Shown: piece by piece, positions 35,544 to 45,169 of the stretch | How positions within the stretch are numbered: the stretch's first letter is position 1 | Layout: each line of letters starts with the position of its first letter | Assembly (NCBI GenBank): GCA_022509085.1 | Contig: JAFLTW010000006.1 | Span: 59,487 to 123,486 of the forward strand | From: Muribaculaceae bacterium | Lineage (GTDB): Bacteria; Bacteroidota; Bacteroidia; Bacteroidales; Muribaculaceae | Length of the DNA: 64,000 bases | Reading direction: 5' to 3' | Program-made: the position numbers and the translations under genes | The notes under the pieces: generated by a model | The model's database searches: none | What the model saw: the letters and a program-made list of their open reading frames with translations, nothing else | What the model was told of the DNA's origin: nothing

Positions 35544-35596
35544 CGCAGTAAAACGCAATAAACTACGCAGTAACGCGCAATAAACTACGCAATAAG
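35544..35596 (+). repeat. 22-bp tandem repeat, 2.4 copies
   Basis: Units 35544-35565 and 35566-35587 are identical at 20 of 22 positions (16-bp core CGCAATAAACTACGCA occurs at 35554 and 35576), with a partial third copy from 35588. Each unit is built from two related CGCARTAA half-units. It sits in the 3' untranslated region of the SPOR lipoprotein gene, just before the terminator. Confidence 0.75.
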
Positions 35597-35607
35597 ATGC
35601 TATAAAA

Positions 35608-35632
35608 GGGACGGCTCGGAGAGAGCCGTCTC
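35608..35632 (+). terminator. hairpin terminator after SPOR lipoprotein
   Basis: GGGACGGCTC (35608-35617) pairs with GAGCCGTCTC (35623-35632) with one G-U pair, followed by six T. Confidence 0.85.
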
Positions 35633-35662
35633 TTTTTTATGCTATCTTTTTTCATGGAATAC

Positions 35663-35693
35663 TTGTATGTTAAGTGAAAATAATGTAAATTTG
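35663..35693 (+). promoter_or_regulatory. susCD-type locus promoter
   Basis: TTGT (35663-35666), 19-bp spacer, TAAATTTG (35686-35693). The leader to ATG 35820 is about 120 nt; no anti-sigma or hybrid two-component regulator gene is adjacent. Confidence 0.75.
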
Positions 35694-35819
35694 CGTTAAT
35701 TTCTCTTAATTAGAGAAAATGAAACGGAAGATTCTAATACCATGTGGAGGGAGCGGCAGGGACGACGTGAACTCCTAAGATATTGACAATAACAACTAAT
35801 AGTCATAAAACACCTTAAA

Positions 35820-38800
35820 ATGAAAAAACTGTTTCTAATCATCATGTCGGTGATAGCCTGTACGTTGGGAGCGAATGCCCAGACGCACACCTATTCCGGC
35901 ACAATCTTAGACCAGGCGGACGGCGAACCCCTTATCGGCGCCACAATAATGCCGATAGGCGGAGGCCAGGGTGCCGCAGCCGATTATGATGGCAAATTCA
36001 CCATCACGGTTCCGGCCAATGTCAAAGAAGCCAATATTTCTTATGTAGGTTATACCACAAAGAAAGTGAAACTTGAAGACAACGCCACTTATTATCTTTC
36101 TTCAAGCGCAACCAACCTTGACGACGTGGTAGTCGTAGCATACGGTACCGCTTCCAAGGAATCTCTTACAGGCTCCATTGCCGTTGTGGGTTCCAAGGAG
36201 ATTGAAGACCGCCCGGTAACCACCGTTACGCAGGCCCTCGAGGGTAACGCCCCCGGCGTTCAGGTCAACAACTCCACCGGTACGCCCGGTTCGGCGCCGT
36301 CAATCCGTATTCGCGGTTTCAACTCGATCAACGGTGACAACTCTCCCCTCTACGTAGTGGACGGTATACCTTTCGAAGGCAGCATCTCCGACCTCAACCC
36401 TGCCGACATCGAATCGATGTCAGTGCTCAAGGACGCGGCTTCCTGCGCACTTTACGGTAACCGCGGTGCAAACGGTGTAATCCTGATCACCACCAAGAGG
36501 GCCAAGAAATCGGGCCACGTTGACGTGACGGTATCCATCCGCGAAGGTGCCTACACCCGTGGCCTCCCCTTCTACGACAAAGTGGGACCGAACGACTGGA
36601 TGCAGCTTAACTTCGACGCACAGGTAAACGGTGACGCATGGACAATGTGGAACAACGCCCAGATCAGCGGCAGCAGCCTTACTTATGAAGACGCATACAG
36701 CACCTATCTTAGTGTATATCGCGGCAACTTCATCAGCCTCTATGCCCATAACAACATATATGGCGTAGACGATAAGGAACTTTTCGACGAGACCGGTCGT
36801 TTCGTAGGCGGCAATCCCCTGCCGGGATACACCGACCTTGACTGGTGGAAAGCAGTTTCCCGCACGGGCTACCGTCAGGAATACAACATCAACGCAACGG
36901 GCGCCACAGACAAATTCAATGTCTTCGCATCCGTCAGCTACCTGAAGGAGAACGGCTACATGCTCGGCACGGACTTCGAACGTTTCACCGGCCGTGTAAA
37001 CGCCAACTTCCAGCCTGTAAGCTTCTTCAAGTTCGGCGTCAACCTGAATGCCAACCAGCAGAACTCGGAGCAGGGCAACGTGGAAGAGGGTGTGCTCAAC
37101 ACCATCAACAACCCGTTTGCAGCCATGTATCTGGCTCCCATCTATCCTTACTACGCACACAACGCCGACGGCTCCATCAGGTATGATGCCAACGGCCAGC
37201 CCGTCTGGAACACAGCCTCCTACCTCCAGAGCCAGAACGTGGCCTGGGAAATGAGGCTCAACCAGCACGACTTCAACCGTACGGCCCTGGACGGAACCAT
37301 CTACGGAACCGCAATTATCCCCTACGGTTTTGAGCTCACATTCCGCGGCTCCCTCGTAAGGTATAAATACACTTACGGCGAATACTTCACCAACCAGGTG
37401 GGTTCGCAGCAGGGCACCGGTATGCTCTCCGATTCGTTTGTCAACTACAACAGCCACACGTTCATGCAGACACTTACGTGGACACATGACTACGGCCTGA
37501 ATCACATCGACGTGCTCCTTGACCACGAGAACTACGAATCGTCTAACCATAGCTACTACGTGCAGAAATCGAACCAGATTCTCGAGGATCAGATCATGCT
37601 CGACAACTTCTCGCTGCTCGAATACGGCAACGAGGGTATGGCTCGCGTAAGGGCTGAATCTTACCTCGGCCGCGTTCGCTACGACTACAACCAGCAATAC
37701 TTCGGCGAATTCTCAATCCGTCGCGACGGCTCCTCAAAATTTGCCAAGAACAACCGCTGGGGTACATTCTGGAGCGTCGGTGCCTCCTGGATTATCTCCC
37801 GCGAGAAATTCATGCAGGATGTCAACTGGATCAACTACCTGAAACTCCGCGCCGCTTACGGTTCGGTAGGTAACGATGCCTCCGCTCCCACATACTCCTA
37901 CTATAATACGTACGACTTCAACACCTATGCCGGCGTAGCCAACATCTACCCCTACGGACTTGGTGTGAACAACCTCAAGTGGGAAGCCACGAAGACATTC
38001 GACATCGCCGTTGAAGGCTCGCTTTTCAACGACCGTTTCAACTTCAGCATCGGCTACTTCAACAAGCGTAACTCCGACCTTCTCTTCGCATACGTTCTTC
38101 CGCTTTCGTACGGTCTGAACTCCTCAGGCAGCAACTCATCAATCTGGCAGAATATCGGCGAGATGGAAAACCAGGGTCTCGAAATCCAGTTTGGCGTAGA
38201 CATTATCCGTAACCGTGATTTCTACTGGAACTTCAAGATTGACGCCACCTGGTTGAAGAACACAGTGAAGAAGCTCCCCAACGGCAACGACCTCCCGTCG
38301 CAGAACCTCTACATCGGCAAGTCACTTTACCGTATGATGGCCCCGACATGGGCAGGCGTGGAACAGGCCACCGGTCAGTCAGTATACGAAATCAGCCCCG
38401 ACGGCTGGGAATTCATCGGTACAAACGACGACGGATCGACCTATTACAACGAGCAGCTCTTCAACACCTACGTAGCAGGAGCTGAGGCATCTCAGGCAGA
38501 CGGCTTCATCTTCATGGAGAAAGACGGCAAATATTACACCTCCAACACCATGTATGCCACCAACCAGTTCCACGGCTCTGCTCTGCCCGACGTATACGGT
38601 TCGTTTGGCACCAACCTCTCATGGAAAGGCATCAACTTCGGCCTCCTCTTCACTTACAGCCTCGGCGGCAAGACCCAGGATTCAAACTACCAGCAGCTTA
38701 TGACCATCGGTATCGCTGCTCCGGGCGCCAACCACAAGGATCTCCTGAAGAGCTGGACCCACGCACCCGAAGGCGTTACATTAGACAACAACTACATCGA

Positions 38801-39101
38801 CCCGAAGGGAGTGCCTCAGCTGAACTCACAGCGCTCGCAGTACAACAACATGTACTCCTCACGCTTCCTCGTGAGCAGCAGCTATCTGTCGCTGAAGAAC
38901 ATCAACATCTCCTACGACCTGCCGCAGAAATGGGTAGATGCCATCAAGCTTCAGGGCATCAACATAGGCTTCACCTGCGACGACGTATTCCTGGTGACGA
39001 AACGCAAAGGTATGAACCCGACTTACGGCTGGACCGGCGGACAGGGTCAATACTACGTGCCGAGCCGTGTATTCACCTTCCTGCTCAATGTTAAATTCTA
39101 A
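35820..39101 (+). CDS. SusC/RagA-type TonB-linked outer membrane transporter
   Basis: The 1093-residue protein has a signal peptide ending near NAQTH, a carboxypeptidase-D regulatory-like domain (about residues 25-100: GTILDQADGEPLIGATI), a plug domain (about 105-230) with LEGNAPGVQV and the conserved SIRIRGFNSINGDNSPLYVVDG, and a C-terminal barrel ending in FTFLLNVKF with terminal Phe. Such proteins import ligands bound by a SusD lid through a TonB-dependent channel. The SusD gene follows after 21 bp. No glycoside hydrolase or surface glycan-binding lipoprotein gene follows, so the nutrient cannot be assigned and may be a peptide or a glycan. Confidence 0.93.
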   Translation: MKKLFLIIMSVIACTLGANAQTHTYSGTILDQADGEPLIGATIMPIGGGQGAAADYDGKFTITVPANVKEANISYVGYTTKKVKLEDNATYYLSSSATNLDDVVVVAYGTASKESLTGSIAVVGSKEIEDRPVTTVTQALEGNAPGVQVNNSTGTPGSAPSIRIRGFNSINGDNSPLYVVDGIPFEGSISDLNPADIESMSVLKDAASCALYGNRGANGVILITTKRAKKSGHVDVTVSIREGAYTRGLPFYDKVGPNDWMQLNFDAQVNGDAWTMWNNAQISGSSLTYEDAYSTYLSVYRGNFISLYAHNNIYGVDDKELFDETGRFVGGNPLPGYTDLDWWKAVSRTGYRQEYNINATGATDKFNVFASVSYLKENGYMLGTDFERFTGRVNANFQPVSFFKFGVNLNANQQNSEQGNVEEGVLNTINNPFAAMYLAPIYPYYAHNADGSIRYDANGQPVWNTASYLQSQNVAWEMRLNQHDFNRTALDGTIYGTAIIPYGFELTFRGSLVRYKYTYGEYFTNQVGSQQGTGMLSDSFVNYNSHTFMQTLTWTHDYGLNHIDVLLDHENYESSNHSYYVQKSNQILEDQIMLDNFSLLEYGNEGMARVRAESYLGRVRYDYNQQYFGEFSIRRDGSSKFAKNNRWGTFWSVGASWIISREKFMQDVNWINYLKLRAAYGSVGNDASAPTYSYYNTYDFNTYAGVANIYPYGLGVNNLKWEATKTFDIAVEGSLFNDRFNFSIGYFNKRNSDLLFAYVLPLSYGLNSSGSNSSIWQNIGEMENQGLEIQFGVDIIRNRDFYWNFKIDATWLKNTVKKLPNGNDLPSQNLYIGKSLYRMMAPTWAGVEQATGQSVYEISPDGWEFIGTNDDGSTYYNEQLFNTYVAGAEASQADGFIFMEKDGKYYTSNTMYATNQFHGSALPDVYGSFGTNLSWKGINFGLLFTYSLGGKTQDSNYQQLMTIGIAAPGANHKDLLKSWTHAPEGVTLDNNYIDPKGVPQLNSQRSQYNNMYSSRFLVSSSYLSLKNINISYDLPQKWVDAIKLQGINIGFTCDDVFLVTKRKGMNPTYGWTGGQGQYYVPSRVFTFLLNVKF

Positions 39102-39122
39102 TCTCTCCCACCTTAAAAAGAA

Positions 39123-40928
39123 ATGAAAATGAAAACATATAGGATATTCAACATCACAGCCGGTATCGCACTCATGTTGGGCGCTTCGGCCTGCTCGAGC
39201 GACTATCTTGACCTTGAGCCGGAAAGCTCTATCCCCTATGAGGAGGCTATCACCAACGAAGAGGGCGCGACACTTGCCCTCTACGGTCTCTGCCAGTCGA
39301 TGTACAAACAGTATCAGGGAATCGACGACGGCAGCGTAGGCTTCAACGGCGAACCCGGAGTCTCGATGTATTACGGCGAGATTATGGGTGGCGACTATGT
39401 CTCCATGTACTGGAACAATTTCTTCGGAGGCATGGACCTCATGAACTGGACCATCATGAACAGTTCGCTCTACGGCGGTGCCCAGGCAGCCTGGGGTTAC
39501 TGCTACGGACTGATTTCACAGGCCAACAACATCATCTCGTTCGCACCGAAGATGCTTGACGACGATGGCAACGTGGTAGAAGACCCCGACTTCAACTTCA
39601 ACCCGGTGCCCGATGTGGAAGGCACATACGCGCTCCGTTATGCCCAGGCCCTCACGATGCGTGCTCACGCCTATATCCGCCTCATGCAGATATACTGCTC
39701 CCGCTATGAAGACCGCTACGACTCCAACAACGAATATCAGCTTGCAGTTCCCCTGAGGTTGGAATATGTGGAACCGGAGGGCGACCTCGACAAACCGCTG
39801 GCAAAGTGGAACCAGGTGATGGACCAGATCTATGGCGACCTCAAACAGGCTATCGCACTCTATGAAAGCTGCGGCAAGAAGAGAACCTACAAATGGGAAC
39901 CCGACATCCAGGTGGCCAAGGGTCTCTTTGCGCGCGCCGCGATGATCAACCACGACTGGCCTCGGGCAGAGCAGATGGCCCATGAGGCCCGCGCAGGATA
40001 TCCTCTCATGAGCATGGAGGAATACAACCAGGGCTTCGCAATTGCCAACGACGAGTGGATCTGGACAGACGCCAGCGACTCCATGGGTGTCTACTTCTTC
40101 TCCTTCGGTGCGATGTATGCCTGCAACGGTACGTATCCTTGCCGTTGGGCTGTTATCGGTGCCGGCGGTATAAGCCAGGACCTCGTGAACGTGGTAAGCC
40201 CGTTTGACTATCGTCTGCAGCTCTACTTCAATCCGGCCCTCTATATCGGTGACAAAAAACGTTACTTCTGGAACCGTCAGCAGGTCGACACTGAAACACT
40301 CGACGTAAACTCGAGAATGGCAGACATACATGACATGTTTGTTGAGTTCGCAATAAATAAATACAAGAATGTAGAGGAATTCGGATGGAACTATCCCTAC
40401 ACCGTTCAGGAATTTCCCATGAACACGGAAACAACATCTTGTGCAGCTAACTTCGGCGCCCAATTCAAGTTCTACTCAACGGATGCATACTCATCTTCCA
40501 ACTTCCCCTTCATGCGCGGTGCCGAGATGCTTCTTACGGAAGCGGAAGCCATCGCCATGCAGCCCGGAAGGACAGCCGATGCCAACGCACTCCTGAAAGA
40601 GCTTGTTACACTCCGTGTAAATCAGGATTTCGCTGCCTATCAGGATATCAACGACCCCGACAAGCTTCTTGCTCAGATCAAGATCCAGCGTCGTATGGAA
40701 CTTTGGGGCGAAGGTTTCAACTGGTTTGACTTCAAGCGTTGGAACGAACCTCTCGTGAGAACAGCCTGGAAAGAGGGCGACGTCAACTCCGGAAACTGGC
40801 CTATCCTCTACTCGGGCACATTCCCTGTAGACAAGAACCGCGGCTGGCGCTGGAGGATTCCTTCCACAGAGCTCAACTACAACCATGCCATCGACTATAA
40901 TGAAGCCGTATCCGGCGAAGATGACTGA
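39123..40928 (+). CDS. SusD/RagB-type nutrient-binding lipoprotein
   Basis: The 601-residue protein has a lipobox (GASAC, Cys near 22), the opening SSDYLDLEPESSIPYEEA, TPR-like helices, and the typical LLTEAEAIAMQPGRTADANALLKELVTLRVNQDF and RRMELWGEGFNWFDFKRW signatures of the SusD family. It would cap the SusC barrel at 35820 on the cell surface. The start follows the SusC stop by 21 bp; a strong terminator (40946-40980) ends the pair. Ligand unknown. Confidence 0.93.
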   Translation: MKMKTYRIFNITAGIALMLGASACSSDYLDLEPESSIPYEEAITNEEGATLALYGLCQSMYKQYQGIDDGSVGFNGEPGVSMYYGEIMGGDYVSMYWNNFFGGMDLMNWTIMNSSLYGGAQAAWGYCYGLISQANNIISFAPKMLDDDGNVVEDPDFNFNPVPDVEGTYALRYAQALTMRAHAYIRLMQIYCSRYEDRYDSNNEYQLAVPLRLEYVEPEGDLDKPLAKWNQVMDQIYGDLKQAIALYESCGKKRTYKWEPDIQVAKGLFARAAMINHDWPRAEQMAHEARAGYPLMSMEEYNQGFAIANDEWIWTDASDSMGVYFFSFGAMYACNGTYPCRWAVIGAGGISQDLVNVVSPFDYRLQLYFNPALYIGDKKRYFWNRQQVDTETLDVNSRMADIHDMFVEFAINKYKNVEEFGWNYPYTVQEFPMNTETTSCAANFGAQFKFYSTDAYSSSNFPFMRGAEMLLTEAEAIAMQPGRTADANALLKELVTLRVNQDFAAYQDINDPDKLLAQIKIQRRMELWGEGFNWFDFKRWNEPLVRTAWKEGDVNSGNWPILYSGTFPVDKNRGWRWRIPSTELNYNHAIDYNEAVSGEDD

Positions 40929-40945
40929 GATCACAAAATCTCCAT

Positions 40946-40980
40946 AAAAAGAAAGAGCCTTATAAAGGCTCTTTCTTTTT
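40946..40980. terminator. 15-bp hairpin terminator between convergent genes
   Basis: AAAAAGAAAGAGCCT (40946-40960) and its perfect complement (40966-40980) around TATAA, with A and T runs at the ends, so it can act in both directions for the SusD gene and the convergent GSCFA gene. Confidence 0.85.
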
Positions 40981-41033
40981 ATGTAACTATATTGTAATGC
41001 CTACTAAATGATATGGCAACGGGAGACCCTCCG

Positions 41034-41903
41034 TCAAATAGGGATATGACGTGAGGCACGGGCTTTCTTCTCCATTTCCCGGAGCACATCCCGATTGGCA
41101 GGAGAGAGGAATGTCAGACAGAATTTTTCCCAGATATAGTCAATAGCCGTTGCCGACGGATGAAGTAAATCCGCGGCATAGAACCTGTAGTCGCGCAGGT
41201 CGTCGTTGAGGATTTCATAGGAAGGGAAATACCACACCGACTCTGCATCGCGCTCAAGAGCCTCGCATGCCAAGATAAGCACAGCTTTCTGCCGGGAGTT
41301 TTCGGCAAACCCATCGGCAAGATAGCGGCGCGGACTGACGGTAAGGATCACCTTCAGGCCGGGATTTCTCTTCTGCAGCGCAGCCAGAATCATCTTCCAC
41401 GTCTCCACGATCTCGCCAACTCCCACCCTGCGACGTTCGAACTCAGAGGCCGGGTGTTTGTGGCAGTTGCCCACGGCGCAGTCGGAGCCGGCGAGGAGCC
41501 AGACGTCTGACGTGCCGAAAGTAAGGATAAGTGTCTCCGCTTTTTCGAGGGATTCCTCAAGGGAATCGAGGGCCTCGCAGACGGCATCGACGCAATCTTC
41601 GGCCGTGTCGCGCATTGCCTTTGAGCCCATAAACCACGATACCCATTTCTCCTCTCGCTGCGTAAGGCTGCGTGCCACGATTTCGCGGCGCTCCATACGA
41701 TGAGACAAGGCGAGGCGGAACAGCAGGGCCATCGAGACGGGATTGTAGACCACCCCGCAAGGGTTAACCGCCGCGGGCCATCCTGCAGCTTCCATACGGG
41801 CTCCTATATAATCGCTGAAGCAGGAGCCTACAAGAACAACAAGACGCTCCGGAGACAGATTCTGCGGAGCGTCGGTAATCTTTATTTCAGTTCTGAATTT
41901 CAT
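41034..41903 (-). CDS. GSCFA domain protein
   Basis: The 289-residue protein has the motif VGSCFSDYIGARMEAAGWPAAVNPCGVVYNP near residues 26-55 that names the GSCFA family, followed by LILTFGTSDVWLL and a late DLLHPSATAIDYIWEKF. The family resembles SGNH-type esterases, and the Ser of GSCFS and the late Asp/His (DLLHPS) are candidate catalytic residues. No signal peptide. It overlaps the adk stop by 4 bp on the minus strand and is the last gene of hpt-adk-GSCFA. Substrate unknown. Confidence 0.85.
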   Translation of the reverse strand: MKFRTEIKITDAPQNLSPERLVVLVGSCFSDYIGARMEAAGWPAAVNPCGVVYNPVSMALLFRLALSHRMERREIVARSLTQREEKWVSWFMGSKAMRDTAEDCVDAVCEALDSLEESLEKAETLILTFGTSDVWLLAGSDCAVGNCHKHPASEFERRRVGVGEIVETWKMILAALQKRNPGLKVILTVSPRRYLADGFAENSRQKAVLILACEALERDAESVWYFPSYEILNDDLRDYRFYAADLLHPSATAIDYIWEKFCLTFLSPANRDVLREMEKKARASRHIPI

Positions 41904-42496
41904 TTCTTCAGGGGTTCGCGACCCGTCTGGTGGCGAAGGCCCTCCTGAATGGAGGCATATATGTCGTTGACATCGCCCTTGCCGTTTATGGGTATGTATT
42001 TCTTCTGCCTGATGTAATGTTCACGCAGAGGCTGGGTCTGGTTATGGTAGACGTCGAGGCGCTCCTTGATGGTTTCGGGGTTGTCGTCGGAGCGGCCACT
42101 CTCCTTGGCGCGGTTGAGCAGGCGCGCGGTGAGTTCCTCGTCAGGCACCTCGAGGCCTACAACGGCGTGCAGGTCAGTGCCACGACGGCGCAGCAGGTCG
42201 GCGAGCGCCTCGGCCTGGGGGATTGTGCGCGGAAAGCCGTCGAAAATCACGCCGCGTTTCCCTTTCGCCTCCCCGTCGAGGGTATCCTCGATGATGGAGA
42301 TCATAAGGTCGTCGGGAATCAGATGGCCCTTGGAGATGTATTTGTTGGCAAGCTTCCCTATTTCCGTCTCACGTTTGATGTGGTCGCGCAGCAGCTCTCC
42401 CGTAGAGATATGATAGAGTCCATAGTTGTCGATAAGGCGTGCGCTTTGAGTTCCCTTGCCGCTTCCGGGGCCTCCAAACAATACCAGATTCATCAT
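41900..42496 (-). CDS. adk: adenylate kinase
   Basis: The 198-residue enzyme starts MMNLVLFGGPGSGKGTQS with the P-loop, then ISTGELLR, FDGFPRTIPQAEAL (AMP binding) and a short LID region with SGRSDDNPETIKERL. It interconverts ATP and AMP with two ADP. Length fits short-LID adenylate kinases of Bacteroidetes, without LID zinc cysteines. It follows hpt after 26 bp and overlaps the GSCFA gene. Confidence 0.95.
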   Translation of the reverse strand: MMNLVLFGGPGSGKGTQSARLIDNYGLYHISTGELLRDHIKRETEIGKLANKYISKGHLIPDDLMISIIEDTLDGEAKGKRGVIFDGFPRTIPQAEALADLLRRRGTDLHAVVGLEVPDEELTARLLNRAKESGRSDDNPETIKERLDVYHNQTQPLREHYIRQKKYIPINGKGDVNDIYASIQEGLRHQTGREPLKK

Positions 42497-42522
42497 AATT
42501 ACAGACTTGTTTTTATGGGGTC

Positions 42523-43065
42523 TTATTCCTCTTCAATCACATAGATATCCCTAAGGTTGCGGGCCTTGCCGTCGAGGTCGAGGCCATAGCCGATGATAAA
42601 CTTCGGGGGGATAGTGAAGGCCACGTAGTCGGGCTTGAAGTCGCTGCGGGCATTATCGGGCTTATGGAGGAGGGTTACGAACCTAACAGAGCGGGGATTC
42701 TTCTTCTTGAGGTCGGCAATCATCTTCTCGGCTGTGAGGCCGGTGTCGACGATATCCTCGATAATCACGATGTCTTTACCCTCCACATCCTCATTGAGAC
42801 CGAGAATCTGCTTTACGGTGCCAGTAGTGCTCGTGCCCTCATAGGAGGAGTATTTCACAAACTGGATTTTGGAGTCGGTGAGGCCTATTTCGCGTATGAG
42901 GTCGGCCGCAAAGACGAAGGCGCCGTTCAAGACGCACAGGAAGATGGGTTGGCTCTCTTTCAGGTCTTCCCTTAGGCGGGAAGCGATTCTCTCTACTTCG
43001 GCCTCGATGCGCTCGTGGGTAATATAGGGAACGAACGGGAGGCCTTCAACGATGATACGATCCAT
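42523..43065 (-). CDS. hpt: hypoxanthine phosphoribosyltransferase
   Basis: Start chosen at ATG 43065 (MDRIIVEG), giving 180 residues; an upstream ATG at 43089 overlaps the -7 promoter box (43087-43094) and is unlikely. The PRPP-binding motif [15 protein letters not shown] and the [19 protein letters not shown] segment are clear. The enzyme salvages hypoxanthine (and often guanine) to nucleotides. It is the first gene of hpt-adk-GSCFA and has a consensus promoter, so adk is probably controlled with it. Confidence 0.93.
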   Translation of the reverse strand: MDRIIVEGLPFVPYITHERIEAEVERIASRLREDLKESQPIFLCVLNGAFVFAADLIREIGLTDSKIQFVKYSSYEGTSTTGTVKQILGLNEDVEGKDIVIIEDIVDTGLTAEKMIADLKKKNPRSVRFVTLLHKPDNARSDFKPDYVAFTIPPKFIIGYGLDLDGKARNLRDIYVIEEE

Positions 43066-43086
43066 TACCTTTGGCGTTTCTTTTTG

Positions 43087-43117
43087 CAAAATTAATCAAA
43101 AAAATCAATACTGCAAA
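43087..43117 (-). promoter_or_regulatory. hpt-adk promoter
   Basis: On the minus strand TTTG (43114-43117), 19-bp spacer, TAATTTTG (43087-43094). It decides the hpt start at 43065. Confidence 0.8.
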
Positions 43118-43139
43118 AGGGAGCCCGAGAGGGTGGGAG

Positions 43140-45128
43140 TCAGAAGTCGTAGGTAGTGGAGGTTACCTGGAATTCCGTGCGTCGGTTTATCTGGTCGGCC
43201 GCCTCCTGAAGTTCCTCGCTCTCAAGGCTTTCTATAAACTCTTCGGTGAGGGTGGTGCCCTCCTCAAAGTCCGGGAACTCCTTGGCTATTCGTTTGGTGA
43301 TCACTTTTGGAACGGTCTCCCCGTAGCCTTTCCAGGTGAGGCGTCCGGGGTCTATGCCGGCCTCTATGAGATAGTCTACCACACTCTTTGCCCTGCGGTT
43401 GGAGAGCCCTTCGTTATATTTGTCGGAGCCCCAGCGGTCGGTATGCGAGCCCATCTCTACCGTTACGGTGGGATTTTCGTTGAGCATATTCACGAGTTCG
43501 TCAAGTGCAGCCTTCGACTCATCTCGGAGGGTGGCTTTGTCGAAATCGTAGAAAATGTTTTCCACCACCTGAGGTTTGTATACGGCCGCGAGAACGAAGT
43601 CGATGCCATATTCAGCGTCCTCCTCAGCATCGTCGCTCTCAAACTCCTGCTTCACATTAAGATATCCCTCCGCGCCGGCGAGCATCACATACTTCACTCC
43701 CCGCTGCAGGTTGAAACTGAAGCTACCGTCGTCGCGCGCCACCTCCTTCTGGTTGCTTCCGTCGTTGCCCACAATGCGGATTATGGCCTTGGGTATGGGT
43801 TCGTCATCCTTATCCACAACCCAGCCGGAGATATTGATCTTGAGGTCAGGGAGCTCGAAGCTGTAGATATGGTCGTAGCCACGTCCGTCGCCTCGGTTGG
43901 AGCTGAAGAAGCCACTCTCGCCCGCCCCGAAGGTGATACCGAAGTCGTCGCCCGGGGAGTTCATTGGCAGCCCCATATTTTCGACGCTCCAGCGGTCGCC
44001 CGTAGAGTTCAATGTAGCCTTGAAAAGGTCGAGGGCGCCGAAACCGGGATGGCCGTCGGAGGCGAAATAGAGGAGGGAGTCGGAGCGTACGTAGGGAAAC
44101 ATCTCGTCGCCCGGAGTATTGATCTCCGGACCCAGATTCTCGAGGCTGCCCCGACGCTCGTTGAGATTGATGCGCCAGATGTCCTTACCTCCGTAGCCTC
44201 CGGGCATATCGGATGCGAAGTAGAGATAGCGGCCATCGGGCGAGACGGAAGGATGGCCCACTGCCGAAAGGGTGTCGCCCGTAATCTCAAACTTCTGAGG
44301 CTGGCTCCACGTGGCGTCGCTGCGGCGTGAGGTGAAGATCTCCACCGTTGTGTTCGACGTCGGCGAACGGCGCGCAAGGGTGAGATACATCGTCTGGCCA
44401 TCGGGAGAGAAGGCCACGATGCCTTCATCGTGTTCGGAGTTGAGCTCGCCCTCAGCGGGCTCTGGACGCTGCCACTCCCCTCTCTCGTCTTTCTTGCTGA
44501 AGTAGATGTCGCTCTTCTTCATTCCGGTGATTTCACTCTTGTTCTCGCCCAGCGCCTTCTCGTTTGACGATGTGAAATACAGCTGGTCGAGACTCTTGTC
44601 GAGAAACATGGGAGAGAAGTCGGATCGCCGTGAGTTGAAGAGCTTAGCCTCCTTCACCACGTAGCGTGTTTTCGGCATATCCTTGGCGGCCAGGGCCCTG
44701 CGGCAGCCCGTAATACCCTCTTCGGCAAGCCGGTAGTCCGGTTTCCATTCCAGGAACGTGGAATATGCATCGATGGCCTGGGCATACTTGCCCTCGGCCT
44801 GCAGGGAGCGACCGAGCCAATAGAAGGCCATGGAGTCGGGATACTGGTAGCGGATGGCGTTCTGATAGGCCGCGGAAGCTCGCGCCGCCTGGTTGAGACG
44901 CCTGTAGCACGTGGCGAGCTGATAGGCCACCTCGCCGCGCAGCGGACGTTCCTCCTTCTTGGTGAGGCGGTTGTAGATCTTACGGTATGTCTTGGAAGCC
45001 TCGAAATATTCTCCCCTATCAAACTGGTCGTTGGCATCGCTGAGCTTCGCCGACTTGCAGCCGCCGAGGGCCACGAGAAGCACCAAGAGAGAAAAAACGA
45101 GATGGCTTAACCTGAGAGTGCGTTTCAT
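43140..45128 (-). CDS. porE: PorE-like OmpA-family lipoprotein of type IX secretion
   Basis: The 662-residue protein has a lipobox (ALGGC, Cys24), a TPR region (about 28-150), a PD40/WD40-like propeller (about 165-420) with repeated FSPDGQTMYLT and VSPDGRYLYFASDMPGG, a carboxypeptidase-type regulatory domain (about 425-510), and an OmpA C-terminal domain (about 530-650) with IFYDFDKATLRDESKAALDELV and SHTDRWGSDKYNEGLSNRRAKSV that binds peptidoglycan. Domain order and length match PorE (PG1058 of Porphyromonas gingivalis, about 670 residues), a T9SS component; that identity is my inference. It is 41 bp downstream of the 175-residue gene in a minus-strand run. Its presence fits the T9SS-tailed proteins at 19-30 kb. 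Confidence 0.8.
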   Translation of the reverse strand: MKRTLRLSHLVFSLLVLLVALGGCKSAKLSDANDQFDRGEYFEASKTYRKIYNRLTKKEERPLRGEVAYQLATCYRRLNQAARASAAYQNAIRYQYPDSMAFYWLGRSLQAEGKYAQAIDAYSTFLEWKPDYRLAEEGITGCRRALAAKDMPKTRYVVKEAKLFNSRRSDFSPMFLDKSLDQLYFTSSNEKALGENKSEITGMKKSDIYFSKKDERGEWQRPEPAEGELNSEHDEGIVAFSPDGQTMYLTLARRSPTSNTTVEIFTSRRSDATWSQPQKFEITGDTLSAVGHPSVSPDGRYLYFASDMPGGYGGKDIWRINLNERRGSLENLGPEINTPGDEMFPYVRSDSLLYFASDGHPGFGALDLFKATLNSTGDRWSVENMGLPMNSPGDDFGITFGAGESGFFSSNRGDGRGYDHIYSFELPDLKINISGWVVDKDDEPIPKAIIRIVGNDGSNQKEVARDDGSFSFNLQRGVKYVMLAGAEGYLNVKQEFESDDAEEDAEYGIDFVLAAVYKPQVVENIFYDFDKATLRDESKAALDELVNMLNENPTVTVEMGSHTDRWGSDKYNEGLSNRRAKSVVDYLIEAGIDPGRLTWKGYGETVPKVITKRIAKEFPDFEEGTTLTEEFIESLESEELQEAADQINRRTEFQVTSTTYDF

Positions 45129-45169
45129 ATAACATTAAAACGCAAAAGAGGCCTTGTTTTGTATAAGCC

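Noticed and set aside
43071..44330. 419-codon plus-strand frame opposite porE
   Set aside because: Antisense shadow of porE; no domain and no start signal.
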